From assembly GCF_037975245.1 (NCBI RefSeq), contig NC_092577.1, forward strand, positions 30,311,898 to 30,375,897: a DNA stretch of 64,000 nucleotides, given 5' to 3'. Positions 1 through 11,524 of the stretch are shown here, in pieces. The stretch comes from Apostichopus japonicus (taxonomy: Eukaryota; Echinodermata; Holothuroidea; Aspidochirotida; Stichopodidae). The translations under genes were made by a program, and so were the position numbers. Below the pieces are notes generated by a model that saw only the letters and a list, made by a program, of their open reading frames with translations, did no database searches and had not been told where the DNA came from. Every line of letters begins with the position of its first letter. Positions within the stretch are counted from its first letter, which is position 1.

Positions 1-3000
1 ATAGTCCAGCCACTTTCATTGATGTGCCCAAGATATTGAAAGGGACATTTCTCAAAAGTTAACTGTGCAATAGAAATACTACCAACGGACTACTAACAGT
101 GTATATTCAAATGGTTGACAACGTATTAAAATTCCATTTTGAGCCCTTAAAGTCATCCCTTAACGACATCTATCATATACATCTTTCACTTACACAGAAA
201 ACAGGCACAAGCACATATAGCAGAAGCATTGAACGCAAATCTTTAAAATGTGATGATAAACAAGTATACAAGTATGCAAGTATACAAGTATACAATTACA
301 ATACCTTACCCTTCAAAGCCTATATAAAACATACAGAATACTTACATACTACATTAAAAGGATTTCTGCGACCAGAGTACATGCAACACCACTCTGAACC
401 AGGAAAGGAATGAAGCATCACAATTATACGTACATATGCAAAGAAGGGATGCAGGTATAAAAGGTCACACCCCAAACACCATTGGGCGAGGGCAAGAGTG
501 ACCTTTGCCCGACCTCAACCCAACGGAAATTTCCCTTTCAAACACGCTTAGGGGAAAATAAATACATCAGCAACTATGACAAGCTGCATACCATGCTCAA
601 CAAAATGGAAGTCTTCTGTTACAGTAACCATTACAATATATCTCAAAAAGAACCTTTTTCTCCAGGATAATTTGCATTGGTGATTTTTTTTTCTTTCTTT
701 CACATTTAGATGAAAACTTTCTCTCTTGTCTTTCTCCTACTCCATGAAACAGAGTGAGAAAGCTTCTGTTTTACTACTTTCACTCCGCTGTTTTTGGGGG
801 GGGGGTCTTCTGGGATTTCCAACAAAAAGCCAATCTCCGCAATTCGGAGACATCGACTAGATGTGTTTCCATTCACCAGAGAAATTATTTTGGGTCCTGG
901 GTTAATTGGATTTAACTTTCTATTCTAAATCATGTTGTATTAAACTGACAAGATGTAACCATGTATTACACTGCCTACTACGAAGTAACCTAGGTGACAA
1001 ATATACCAAACACTGATCGGATAAAACGAACGCGACGTGACAGATAAAAACATCACAAGTTGGGAGTTAAGACATTCACATCAGAGCTAGTATATCTCTC
1101 CACCTCGGTTTTACTGATGGAAACATATCGCTAGCTACTGTAGTATGTGGTTGATTCATGGAATGTACAGCCAACCAATCTGATCTGACAATGTCATGAA
1201 AATTGATGTCTATACCCATGACAGTGAACATAGGTATACCGTGAAATATGATTACATGAGAATGTACAGCGTGTACCTGATGTGCAGAGGATGGAGAGAT
1301 TTGGAGGTCATTTGAAAAGGCTAAGCTGACGAAAAAAATTATTTGATTCATAACACGACTACTAAATTTCATCAATTTATATCCCTGTAAACTGGTGAAA
1401 ATTAATAAGAGATGTACATGTATATAACCTTATATTTCTCCGCGCTAAACCTAAGAATATCTAATAAAATCCAGAAAAAGAGGGGGTTTTTTTCTTCTCA
1501 CAGTATCATTGAAATTTATGGGAAAATAGATCAACTTATAAAAAATAAAAAATAAATATATCAAAATAAACAGGATACTGAATAAATTACAATCAAAATT
1601 ACCAAACAATAATTATGGATCAAGTAATCAGAGATGCCATCTATTAATTCATCTGGCCAATTTTGGTATTTTTGTTTTCTTTTTCGGTATAAGAATCGTT
1701 GATCATTGTAATATGAAACCTGACAACATGAACAGGAAGAGAGCTACATATTTATAGCCATTGACTATTTAATTGAAACATTGCTTTGTTTCGTAATTCT
1801 GCTGAATAATGTAATTTTGTTTATACTTTTATGAAAGCTGAAGCTAGGCTTTACCTTTATGTGAAGAGGATGATTAATGTACGTACATGTTCCTCACTTG
1901 TGACATGATGGCATTTCATAAGTCTGACAAACGCTGGAATTTTTGTGCTTAAAAATCACAACTGAATGAAAACTGTTTGGTTTTTAGCAGCTGTATCTCT
2001 TCATTTAAAGTACATCCCATATTCGTCAAACCCGGCCACCCCACCACCGCAGAAAAGTCAGTGGTGATGTAACAAAAATAATTTCCAGCCCCGGAGGAAA
2101 GAAATTTGTCCAGTCACAAATTAGGTGATTAGATGAAGACTCTAGCTGCTTAAAAAGTCTGTGCAGTAAAGAATCTGATCGATAAGATTAGAGACCGCAG
2201 GAGTCGTTTTGAATCTTTCTCTTCTTTACCCTCGCAGGCATGCGAATTAAGCTTCTTTAAAACCGGTCATTTTAAATTTGGGGTTTCATTTATCAGGTTA
2301 AATGCTGTACGGAGAGTTCGTCTGGGCTTTTTCGATCCACACAACGATGGTTTAGTTATAATGTGTCAGACCTGTACATCTGGTAGTGTTATTTTGAACG
2401 TTTAGCTGCATACTACTACCAAGATCAAAGTCAATTCTGATCAAATAAACAGAAACTTAGAAAAGGATCACCAACGAGAGAAAATGGTAATTAAGAACTT
2501 ATATACAGTACGTATCACAGAATGAGATCTATACAGAAAGAGAGACGGTTATATCACTGTATAGAGCAGGGTGGATTTTACACAGCGGGTCTACAGTCTA
2601 GAGCTTGAACGGAACAGGAGATACAGTGAGGAATGTAAACATATAGAGCAGGGTGGACTAACATTAGAATTAATACCATTTACTGCATGAATGGCTTCCT
2701 GCTGAATTTCCGATCAAAAGTTAAGATCCTCTAAGTTTTTGTTTTATTAACTGTTTCACGATATAACTCCGTATTTATCCAACCGAATTTAAATTTACCC
2801 TTTGGTACAACAATTTGCAGTATGCATTTTTCCCCCAATGAAATGCCTGCTCTATATTGTACATCCCCCAGAACAAAATACCTGTATATAAACCTCTCAG
2901 TGATCTAAGCCTCTAGTATGCAAGACCTACCTGTAGCTCCTGCCTCTGTTCAAGTTCCATAATGAAAGCCTCAGCTTGATCAAGCTAAAAATACACCTAT

Positions 3001-3180
3001 TTCATATTGCTGTGAATAAATTGCATTTTGTTTCCATTGTAAAGCGCATCAGAGAATGCTCGGCATATTTTTGTATCGTAAATAAATGTATTATTCTCGT
3101 TCACTATTATTATTTACTATTATTATTATTATTATCGATCAATTCTGATAATCGGCGAAAGCTCAAAGCACTCCCGTTTC
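1..3180. other. Non-coding stretch, nothing recognised
   Basis: Only short ORFs without recognisable domains are present on either strand. A run of ten G occurs near 797-806 and AT-rich low-complexity sequence near 1530-1620. I see no splice-bounded exon, RNA gene or clear repeat family here. Confidence 0.5.
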
Positions 3181-3182
3181 AT

Positions 3183-4015
3183 TCACCCCATATAGTCACC
3201 TCACTCCACTCAGCTTCCCTCCTTATATCCTTCTTCACATATCTCACCCTGTTAACCTATAAACCCCATTTATCCCCCTCACCCCATCCCTACCCTTGTC
3301 AAGATGTACAATAATTTTGCGAGTTTCACCCCATATAGTCACCTCACCGAGTCCTCACTCCACTCAGCTTCCCTCCTTAATATATATCCTTCTTCACATA
3401 TCTCACCCTGTTAACAAATAAACCCCATTAATTTCCCCTCCCCTCCCCCCTCATCTCAACCCTTGTCAAGATGTACAATAATACTGACAAGTTTCATCCT
3501 ATATAGTCATCTCACCATGCCCTCACTCCACTCAGCTTCCCTTCTTAATATCCTTCTTCACATATCTCACCCTGTTAATCTATAAACCCCATTTATCTCC
3601 CCTCCCCTCCCCTTCCCCCATCCGTACCCTTGTCAAGATGTACAATAATATTGACAAGTTTCACCCCATACAGTGTAGTCACCTCACCCAGTCCTCACTC
3701 CACTGAGCTTCCCTCCTTAATATATATATCCTTCTTCAAATATCTCACCCTGTTAACCTATAAACCCCATTGATTTCTCCTCCCCTCCCAGGCCCACACC
3801 CCCATCCCTACCCTTGTCAAGATGTACTGTACAATATATTTTACAAGTTTCACCCCATATAGTCACCTCACCCAGTCCTCACTCCACTCAGCTTCCCTCC
3901 TTAATATATATCCGTCTTCACATATCTCACCCTGCTAACCTATAAACCCAATTTATCTCCCCTCCCCCCACCCCCATCCCTACCCTCATCGATATACACA
4001 ATAATATTGACTAGT
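3183..4015. repeat. Tandem repeat, about 165-bp unit, five copies
   Basis: The phrase CACCCCATATAGTCACCTCA recurs in slightly varied form near 3186, 3326, 3491, 3658 and 3847, so the spacing is about 165 bp with a longer last interval. Each unit also carries CTTCTTCACATATCTCACCC, a pyrimidine-rich CCCTCCCC tract of variable length and CCCTTGTCAAGATGTACAAT. The short ORF over the first unit has no independent support. Confidence 0.85.
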
Positions 4016-4995
4016 TCATTAACTGTCCTACCCTGCACAATATATACAATATATATATCCAACTTGGTCCTGATATAAACACAGACACTGTGAATGTTGC
4101 ATTTCACACCTTGTTTTTCCCCTCCTTACATCTGTATTAATGTAATATTAATTAACGCACCCACTGTCTGTCCGATACAGCGCTAGTAGATCTATATAAA
4201 GGTCTTTGCAACATTGCAAATTGACAATCGCACAGTACAGATAATACGACCCTCTGGAGATCAGAAGACAGTCCCCACGTGAGCAATAAATCACAAATTC
4301 ATCCTACATGCTTGCGTCATTAGCAGTCTATCAACATATTGACACAACGGATAGCATTAAATGCTTAACATTTACAACTTAACCGTAATGTTTCTATTTG
4401 CCAAAAAAAAAGCATGTGTTTGGTGCATGGTACACGTATACATATGGAAGACATCACACATATCTCAGTGTATATTAAACAATAATTCTATTATCAATTA
4501 GTGTGAGCCATTCGTGACATTTATTATTTTGCATATTCATCTTATTTAATATCCAAAACCACACTATCTACCATTCCCTTCTTCTTTCATTAACTCAATA
4601 AATGTGTTGTGTTAATAATTTGTTCAGGTTTTTTTTTTTTTTTTCCCCTTTTTTTCAGATTTTATATTTATGCAGTTTCATTTCAATAAACTCCCAACAA
4701 ATTTTCTATAAAACAGATTGATATGGAATGTGAGCGACCAATTTTATAAATCGAAATAGACGTATAGAGTTATGCTTTTTGATTTAATTCCTTCCTTTTT
4801 TTTCGGTGAAGAACAAAACAAGACGGGATGGGTCCTTGATATCCATGATTGTAATCTACCTCTGTGAGGATACCCGATAGTTTGGGTAAATTGAGATATT
4901 TCGGGAGTTAGCGACGACGAGACTCAACAAGCTCTCCGTATGGTTCCATTTTTTGCTTTGCATTTTTCATCAGGTTAACGACACTCATCCCTGCA
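4016..4995. other. Non-coding stretch, nothing recognised
   Basis: AT-rich sequence with a poly-T tract near 4628-4645. No domain, repeat family or RNA gene is recognisable. Confidence 0.45.
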
Positions 4996-5223
4996 GGAAA
5001 GGAAGAGAGCGAGGCAAAATCTCCTGCATCGCTACTTTCACTCAAACCAAACATCACACAACGAATGATGAAGTCACAGTATAGGGGAAGAACTTGCAAC
5101 ATTTCCAAAAACTCATCTGCGACATTGTGGAACAGTTTATCGGAGGAAGCTAAGTGTGCCAAAAATATAGATGAATTTAAAAAACTAGTCAAAACCTTTC
5201 TATTTAGATCTGCATTCCATTAA
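4996..5223 (+). pseudogene. LINE reverse-transcriptase C-terminus remnant
   Basis: In the frame that ends at 5223 the translation contains LWNSLSEEAKCAKNIDEFKK followed by LVKTFLFRSAFH and stop. This matches the extreme C-terminus common to L2/CR1-type polyproteins: a tryptophan-asparagine 'LWNxLP' box, a spacer, then an 'FKxxLKTxLF' helix. The usual proline after the leucine is serine here. No catalytic palm motif (YxDD) lies upstream in the same frame, so this is only the tail of ORF2 and cannot be functional. An opposite-strand ORF over the same bases (4908-5192) is a shadow. Confidence 0.72.
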
Positions 5224-5573
5224 CTGTGTTTTCCATACTATATATTGTCACATTTTACAACGCATTTTCCATTTTGCGTTTTTGCGTTTATAGCGCTTTT
5301 AAATTTAAAATATTTTCACATTTATATATATTTTAAATTTCAAGAATTTGTTTGTATCATTTTCGCTTTTACATTTGCAGTTTTTATACAATTTATTGTC
5401 AGTTGGTATTTAACAAATTTTCTACCCTTTTTATAGCTTACATTATCGATTTATATTTTTGTATATCATGATTGTTTGTATTTTACTGTAAAGCGCCTTA
5501 GAGCAATTTCTGATTGGATAAGGCGCTATAGAAATTTTGTATAATAAATAAATAAATAATAATAAATAAAATG
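4996..5573 (+). mobile_element. 5'-truncated LINE 3' end (L2/CR1-like)
   Basis: The fragment contains the last part of a non-LTR reverse-transcriptase polyprotein ending at a stop at 5221-5223. An AT-rich 3' UTR follows, then a terminal hairpin in which AGCGCCTTA (5492-5500) pairs perfectly with TAAGGCGCT (5519-5527), and a tail of reiterated AATAAATA up to about 5573. A stem-loop followed by a short tandem tail is the known 3' signature of L2/CR1-type LINEs. Clade assignment rests on this layout and on the C-terminal protein motif only. Confidence 0.75.
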
Positions 5574-5699
5574 AACGATCAAATGATAACAAGAAATTTT
5601 GTGGGGCACAAGCTTTTCTACATTGCTTTAAATGGTCTGTAATTCATTAAAAAAATCATAAGTACATTGATATTGTTTATATATTCCATAAAATTATAA

Positions 5700-6060
5700 C
5701 CCGAATCCAAAACCTCCCCAGCAGAATCATGAGTATTGACATGTTTGTATTCCATATAATTCTTTTAGTTTTATAGAATGAGAGGTTTTTCAGTTTATGT
5801 GTGAATATTAAGACTTGACAAAACAGTTAACATAATGAACAAAATCAAAATCCCCCTGTCAAAAAAATGGGCAATTCCAGCAGAGTCATGAGTATTAAAT
5901 GTTTGTATTCCATATAATTCACTTAGTTTAGAAGAAGACGTTTCCAGTTAAATATAACTTGGGTAAGATTGACCATAAAGTTAAAACTATGACCAAACCC
6001 AAAATCTCCCTTCAAGAAAATGGACAATTCTAGCAGATCACCCTCTCATGGATATTCAAG
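5700..6060. repeat. Diverged tandem repeat, about 155-160 bp
   Basis: The segment CAGCAGAATCATGAGTATT with TTTGTATTCCATATAATTC is seen near 5720 and again near 5879, and a decayed third start (TCTAGCAGATCA) lies near 6030. Intervening text (an ACAGTTAAC / AAAGTTAAA segment, then CAAAATC and CCC) also aligns. Two clear copies plus a remnant. Confidence 0.6.
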
Positions 6061-6838
6061 GTTTGTTGCATCACTTAAAATGGGAGAAAACGCTTACTAT
6101 TATACAAAGTGTTCAATGTAATTATGCTACAATGTATTAATTGCAGGAAGAAAACACTGTACAACATGGAACCAAAATTTGTTTCTTATCAGGTTGATGG
6201 AATTTAGTTTATTTAACACAACATTTCAGTAAAAAACATCTTGTTTAATTTATTTACATGTCCTACAGATAGTATGACTAATCCATAAAAACAAGGAACA
6301 AGATGAACAATTTATGTACATAGGTCTTACGTGGATAAACAATATAACTTATTATACACCAGTTACCGTTAACGAAGTGACTAATACCTTTGTTTATATG
6401 CTACCTTACACACTGACACGAGCCTTGCAGCCTCTCTTAGGCGGCAAACGTCAGTGGTTCTCAGAAATGATTAAAAAAAACCAGGTTTGAACAGTTATCT
6501 AAAAAGCATAATTTATACATTTATACAGTCTTGTTTTGGCCTAATTTCCCATTAGAGTAATTGTAATCATATTTGGGGACATTGTTGGGGATATTGTTGG
6601 GAAGGTTTGAAACATTCAACAACAACAAAAAAAGGTTCAATAATCCTGTCAAGAAAAAAAGAAGATAAAACTGCCTGCATAGTTTTGATGTTTAAATGCT
6701 GTTTCATCCATTAACTCACTGGTGTAGTGTGAACTATAAATAATAAACAAAACAAGAGCACAGCTGTAACAATTTTACTGGATATATCCATCGACTGATG
6801 TCCAGCTCTTCTATCATGATTAAATTTCAGTATGAGAG
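6061..6838. other. Non-coding stretch, nothing recognised
   Basis: AT-rich sequence without recognisable coding, RNA or repeat structure. Confidence 0.4.
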
Positions 6839-7085
6839 GATGATGGGTGAGGGGGAGGGGAGACGATGGGGAGGGGGAGACGATGGGGAGGGGAGACGAT
6901 GGGGAGGGGGAGGGAGGGGCAGGGAGGGAGAGGGGCAGGGACGTGGAGAAGGGAATGAGTGATGGATGATGGACGAAGAAGGAAAGACAGATTATGGGCA
7001 AGAAGTAGCAAACCTTGGCAAAAATGATGGTAGTTGGGGGATGGTGGGGGGGCAGGTGGGCAGGAATGGTGGAGGAGGCGGTTGG
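6839..7085. repeat. Purine-rich GGGGAGACGATGGGGAGG array
   Basis: The plus strand is almost pure G/A, with units of about 15-17 bp built from GGGGAGACGAT near 6855-6910 that then degrade into GGGAGGGGCAGGGA and GATGATGG. The proline- and serine-rich minus-strand ORFs here are products of the low complexity and I do not call them genes. Such a tract is a candidate for triplex or G-quadruplex structure; that is inference. Confidence 0.75.
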
Positions 7086-8480
7086 CACTTCACATTTTGT
7101 TTTTCTTTCAAGGATAAATTTAAAGATTAGACTAAAAATATATATGTTAAGTGATGAAATTATGGTAGATAAACTATAGTGAAAATCCAAAACTCATTCA
7201 GTACAAAAAACAAAAAAAAGAGTCAGATACAGTTAGGATGTACGTCAACCCATTCAATTTTGTTTTTTCTGTTTTTGGCAACAGCAGTTTAAACATTAGT
7301 AGCTCTTTAAAAATCCCCACGAAAGGGAATAATCTAGTTTAACAAATCTGTTCTCTGAGTCCAATGGATTTGATTTTCACTGAAATGAGCAATTAATCTG
7401 ATTACCAGTTGGGTTTTCCCAGCTGGAACTTGTTTTTTATATCTGACATGTGTGCAGAAAGATCCATCAATCTTCAGCAACCAGGAATTATGTCTAATTT
7501 ATGACCGAGGCTGATGTACGGTGTGGCAAAGCTTTAATAATACTTTGAGACTTTGTAAGTCATTTCTTGATATTGTAATATATCCTGTGACAATCTATTT
7601 TCTCCAATTAAGTGAAAAGGTTAATGGGATTTGGCATGTATAAAAACACATACAGTTTGGCTAGAGACAGGTACCTCAGCTACATATAAAGATTGATCTT
7701 CAAAGTGATGGGGAGGGGAGTAGGGGGGAGGGGTGTGAAATCCCAGAATTCTGTGTACATTGTCAGACTCAAAATGTTATGCTTAATGCCCTAATAAAAA
7801 TTGCTTTTGGCAACTTCATGACTGAATGAAGAAAGGAGGATGGTGAGAAAAGGGATTAGGGAGATGGGGCATTAGAATTTACTTGCATCAACACATCTGC
7901 TATTAAATTAGTCAATATATATTACTGAAGTTCCTGAAAATGATTATTTGAGCTGGGATAAAAAAATTCAGTCACTCCGGATGTAAGGCTTAAATCATTC
8001 CCATTTGGTATTTCTTTTACTTTTTCCAGAAAATACTGATTGAACATCTTGAGCTGATCTGACGATATTCAGTAACTAAATTGTAATTTAAGGAATTTTT
8101 AATATTACTACTCCTTCATAATCCTTCATCAACCCACACATATCACAGCAGCCGAGATGAATTCAGTGGAAAAATGTGATGCATGCAAAAAAGCACATAT
8201 TTGTCATAGAAGTGTTGGAATTACGATTTAACATCTGATGCCCTATTATTTCCGTTTCTTGAAATTGCACTTTGTAAATAGCTCTAACCAACCTATTTTA
8301 AGCACTTTATCCCCTTATGTATAATTAATTTGCAAATGTTGTAAATTGCAGACGATGATGGCCTTTAATGCATGATGAGCGGCTGCCCGCAAAACATTGA
8401 AAGTCAGATCTATTGCAGACTTCAATTAAGTATGTAATACCAAAGAACGCATTTTAGTGTCGTCGATGTTACTTAACTTA
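7086..8480. other. Non-coding stretch, nothing recognised
   Basis: Only a short G/A-rich tract near 7700-7735 stands out. No supported gene. Confidence 0.4.
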
Positions 8481-8570
8481 CAGATATATACAGATATACA
8501 GATATACAGATATATAGATATATATAGATATATATATACAGATATATACAGATATATACAGATATATAGT
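8481..8570. repeat. GATATATACA microsatellite
   Basis: Reiterated CAGATATATA and GATATATA units run directly into the first base of the SINE at 8571. The SINE's own 3' tail is also a TA/CATA simple repeat, so the element is bounded by simple sequence on both sides and no TSD can be read. Confidence 0.85.
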
Positions 8571-8825
8571 GGGAGTGTTAGCTCAGTGGTTAACACCGGT
8601 GCCTTTCAATCATAAGGTCCCCAGTTCGAGTCGCTCCCAGATTAATGTATGTCGTCCAGTTACAGAGTTGTTACAGAGTTGTTGACAATTAACAATTCAT
8701 AATCATGGACGTTAAATATGAATGTGAGAGACTGACTTCGGTCAGCTTGCGGCTTTGATAAGCCAATTAGGCTTCTTCGCGAGTTCCTGCTTGCAGGAGG
8801 ATCTAATATACATACATACATATAT
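8571..8825 (+). mobile_element. tRNA-headed SINE, family C, copy 1
   Basis: The head folds like a tRNA acceptor: GGGAGTG at 8571-8577 can pair with CGCTCCC near 8632-8638. A Pol III A-box-like TTAGCTCAGTGGTTAACAC and B-box-like AGTTCGAGTC lie in between. The body carries GACTTCGGTCAGCTTGCGG and GCTTCTTCGCGAGTTCCTGC, and the tail is reiterated CATA. The same body occurs at 10872-11182 (reverse) and 61234-61470. It is a transposed SINE and not a functional tRNA, because the tRNA part continues directly into the shared body. Confidence 0.88.
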
Positions 8826-8830
8826 ACACA

Positions 8831-10320
8831 TAGCGGCATAGCTGGATATTAATGTTCGTATCGTTTCATATCGTAAGCTTACCTTTCAGCTGGTTCTATG
8901 GTTTGAATAGTTAAAAATTACTTTATAGGCCACATAATATATTTTGATAGATGTTTGTAGCTGGACCACTAACAAACATTCCCTGGCTTCAGCTTGCGTT
9001 TCTTAATCACTCATGCTCAAATCATTTTTGAATCAAAACTACAATGCGAAATGTTTCCGGGAATGGTTTAATGAGGGCCGTATTGAAGAACTTTAGCATG
9101 CATAGACTCTGGACGTGCGACCTGATTAATTCACTTTGGCTTGGGCTTTGAGTACCATGTTTCTGTATGTTGCCGTGTTGGTCAAACCTAACCGTAATAG
9201 TAATTACCAACTGCAATTCCTTGTAGCAATCATTGCCGACTTTGCAATCAGCGGTCCCCATCACAATTTTGAAAGGTCGGTACGAGTGACTTCATAGTTC
9301 TCCCTTTTGGGAACCCAAAAATGATCATTTCAACATCTGGGGGGGGGGGGTGCTAATCAAGAGCAGCTGGAGTACTTTAGTCTAACACATGGGCCATTAG
9401 ATCAGTTTCCCTAGCTGCTAAATGACAAAACTCCACACGCAGAAATAACATAAAAGAGTTTTATGGCCTCAGTTATTACATGTTTGTAACGCATAAATAA
9501 ATTTGTGGAAGACAAATTGTGTTCAATGTCAACGATCCGGAGATTAGTAAACATGAAAGAACATTGTTTATGGTTGCATAATTCATATTTACCGACAAAC
9601 GTATTAATATTTAGGAGCCACATCAGCCTTAAAGGAGCATTCCTGAGATTTTATAATATTTTAAAAACTGAGTAAACTTGAAAAACCCTGGGTAATGCAA
9701 ATGAAAAGTTTACATATGATATTCAAGTTCTTTTTTCTTTAACCTGTATACAATGACAAGTCAAGACCAAACTTTCTCTGGTCTTAAATCATCGACAACA
9801 GATCTGCACCGTGGTTTTACATCGGTACATGTATGTCAGAGCCTTTAATGTTTATAGTTTCATTTCTGCACAGTTTATCTTGTTATGTAGAAAGGGAAGG
9901 AGGGGAGAAAGCAAAACCTAGAAACACTTTATTTTAAGGAATTTATGGTAGACAGTTTTAAATAATGTTTGTCTGTATATTTGATTTCCTTCCTGTGAAG
10001 AACTTTCTTTTTCTTTTTCCTAGCTCCATTAGAAATAAACCCGCCGTGGTCACATCCCATCATCTCACTCAATATCTTGTAATTACTATCTGGGAATTAT
10101 AAACAGCTCTACAAATCTACAGTACGAGGTATACATCGCCAATGGTCTCTGCTGCTTTAAAGAGATATATATCAATATTACCGTGTCTGGAGTTAATTGA
10201 TCGCTTAAAAACAAAATTGGTGTAAATTTTCAGCACGATTATGTAAAAAATAAACTCTCATTGCATCTTGTATTTTATCCCGAATAGCAAGGAAACATAA
10301 TTACTGGCACTTAATTTTTT
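8831..10320. other. Non-coding stretch, nothing recognised
   Basis: Short ORFs only; a run of about ten G occurs near 9341-9350. No recognisable gene or repeat family. Confidence 0.4.
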
Positions 10321-10321
10321 C

Positions 10322-10875
10322 TTTCTTTCATTTTCTTTCTTGGACTAAACACATGACATATTGAGATAAAACATTCTGCCTAAAGTCATCTTGGGTTTGA
10401 GAATGGTACCAACAGATTGTGGCAAACTGATCAATATAAAAAAATGTACCTGTATTCATACAGTATTGTACAGCTGTACAGTACAATATTGTACAGTATT
10501 GTGCAGTATTGTGCAGTATTGTGCATTACAGTATAGTACTGTACATAACAGTACATTACATAACAGTACAGAACAGTACAGTATATATATAGCACAGTAC
10601 AGTATAGTACAGTAAAGTACCGCACCATACAGTACATTACATTACTCTTTCTTTCTTTCTTTTTCTTTCTTTCTTGGAGATAACAGTCATGACATATTGA
10701 GAATAAAATTCTGCCTAAAGTCATCTTGGGATTGAGAACGGTACCAACAGATTGTTGCAAACTGATCAATATAAATAAATGTACCCGTTTTAATATATAC
10801 AGTGTTGTGCAGTATTGTGCATTACAGTACAGTACATTACAGTGCATTACAGTACAGTATTGCACAGTACAGTAT
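10322..10875. repeat. Tandem duplication (about 330 bp) with TACAG-rich tail
   Basis: Two consecutive units each contain a CTTT-rich tract, a GACATATTGAGA segment, CTGCCTAAAGTCATCTTGGG, GGTACCAACAGATTGT and AACTGATCAATATAAA. Each is followed by a run of TACAG / ACAGT pentamers (about 10465-10640 and 10800-10875). TGTAC/GTACA is self-complementary, so both strands show short open frames rich in Y, C and T codons; these are not genes. Confidence 0.85.
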
Positions 10876-11182
10876 GTCTGTATGTATGTATTTTAGATCC
10901 TACTGCAAGAAGCCTCATTGGCTTATCAAAGCCGAATGCTGACCGAAGTCACTCTCTAGCTTACATTCATATTTAACGTCCATGATTATGAATTGTCAGT
11001 TGTCAACACTCTGTAACTAAAATCAAAATAAAATAAAACTGTTAGCAAACTGCTTATCCACTAGACAGCCTGTGTAAGAGAATGTGTAAAAGTAAGTTGG
11101 CCTGGCGTTTCAATCCTAGCAGGATCTTCTTCAAAGGCTAAAAAAACTCTGTAACTAGATGACATACATTCATCTTGGAGTG
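10872..11182 (-). mobile_element. SINE family C, copy 2, 5'-truncated and interrupted
   Basis: Read on the minus strand, this is the SINE body seen at 8571 and 61234. It starts within the last bases of the tRNA-like head (CACTCCAAG) near 11182 and ends in the TACATACA tail near 10872. A 126-bp foreign segment splits it at 11020-11145. The remainder aligns to the other copies, including GACTTCGGTCAGCATTCGG and CTTTGATAAGCCAATGAGGC on the minus strand. Confidence 0.85.
11020..11145 (-). mobile_element. 126-bp retroposon-like insert with 12-bp TSD
   Basis: The 12-mer ACTCTGTAACTA occurs at 11008-11019 and again at 11146-11157, exactly flanking this segment, while the other SINE C copies have no such insert. 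On the minus strand it begins TTTTTAGCC, contains TTGAAGAAGATCCTGCTAGG followed by ATTGAAACGCC, and ends in a TTTTATTTTATTTTGATTT tail. A long TSD plus a simple tail points to target-primed insertion. The 'GAAGAAG-hairpin-GAAACG' motif resembles sequence found near the ends of Penelope-like elements and retrozymes; that link is tentative. Confidence 0.75.
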
Positions 11183-11265
11183 ACTATGTACAGTACAGTG
11201 TAAATAGTACAGTACCGTATATGATACAGCACTGTACATTACAGTACAGTACAGTACATTATTGT
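11183..11265. repeat. TACAG-type pentamer repeat, continued
   Basis: GTACAGTACAGT and ACATTACAGTACAGTACAGT continue the array that precedes the interrupted SINE, so the SINE appears to have landed inside a TACAG-rich array. Confidence 0.75.
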
Positions 11266-11465
11266 ATCTCATGCCAACTCTATAGCAGCAGATGCCACAG
11301 GTTTCAAAACTACTGCCACAAAGGGGGGAAAAAATATCAGAAACAAGTTGATCAAATTTGAAGTTGGTTCTGAAATAACATAAATCACTACAAGATAAGA
11401 AAGAAAAACAGAAGAAAGATTAACAAAGTGGAATGAAAACCTTCTAGTAACCTTGTGTCACAGTT

Positions 11466-11466
11466 A

Positions 11467-11520
<54 letters not shown>
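11466..11520. repeat. (AT)n microsatellite
   Basis: Uninterrupted AT dinucleotides of about 45 bp with a slightly impure left edge. Confidence 0.95.

Positions 11521-11524
<4 letters not shown>

Noticed and set aside
3183-4015. CRISPR-like array
   Set aside because: The units are long, contiguous and diverged, without short identical repeats separated by unique spacers, and the DNA is eukaryotic.
4908-5192. 94-residue minus-strand ORF
   Set aside because: It is the reverse shadow of the LINE reverse-transcriptase tail read on the plus strand.
6711-7190. 159-residue minus-strand ORF with a hydrophobic end
   Set aside because: The central half is the GGGGAGACGAT low-complexity tract. The hydrophobic flanks are AT-rich and not convincing as signal or membrane segments.
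8571-8645. Functional tRNA gene
   Set aside because: The tRNA-like head continues without a break into a body shared with two other copies, so it is a SINE.
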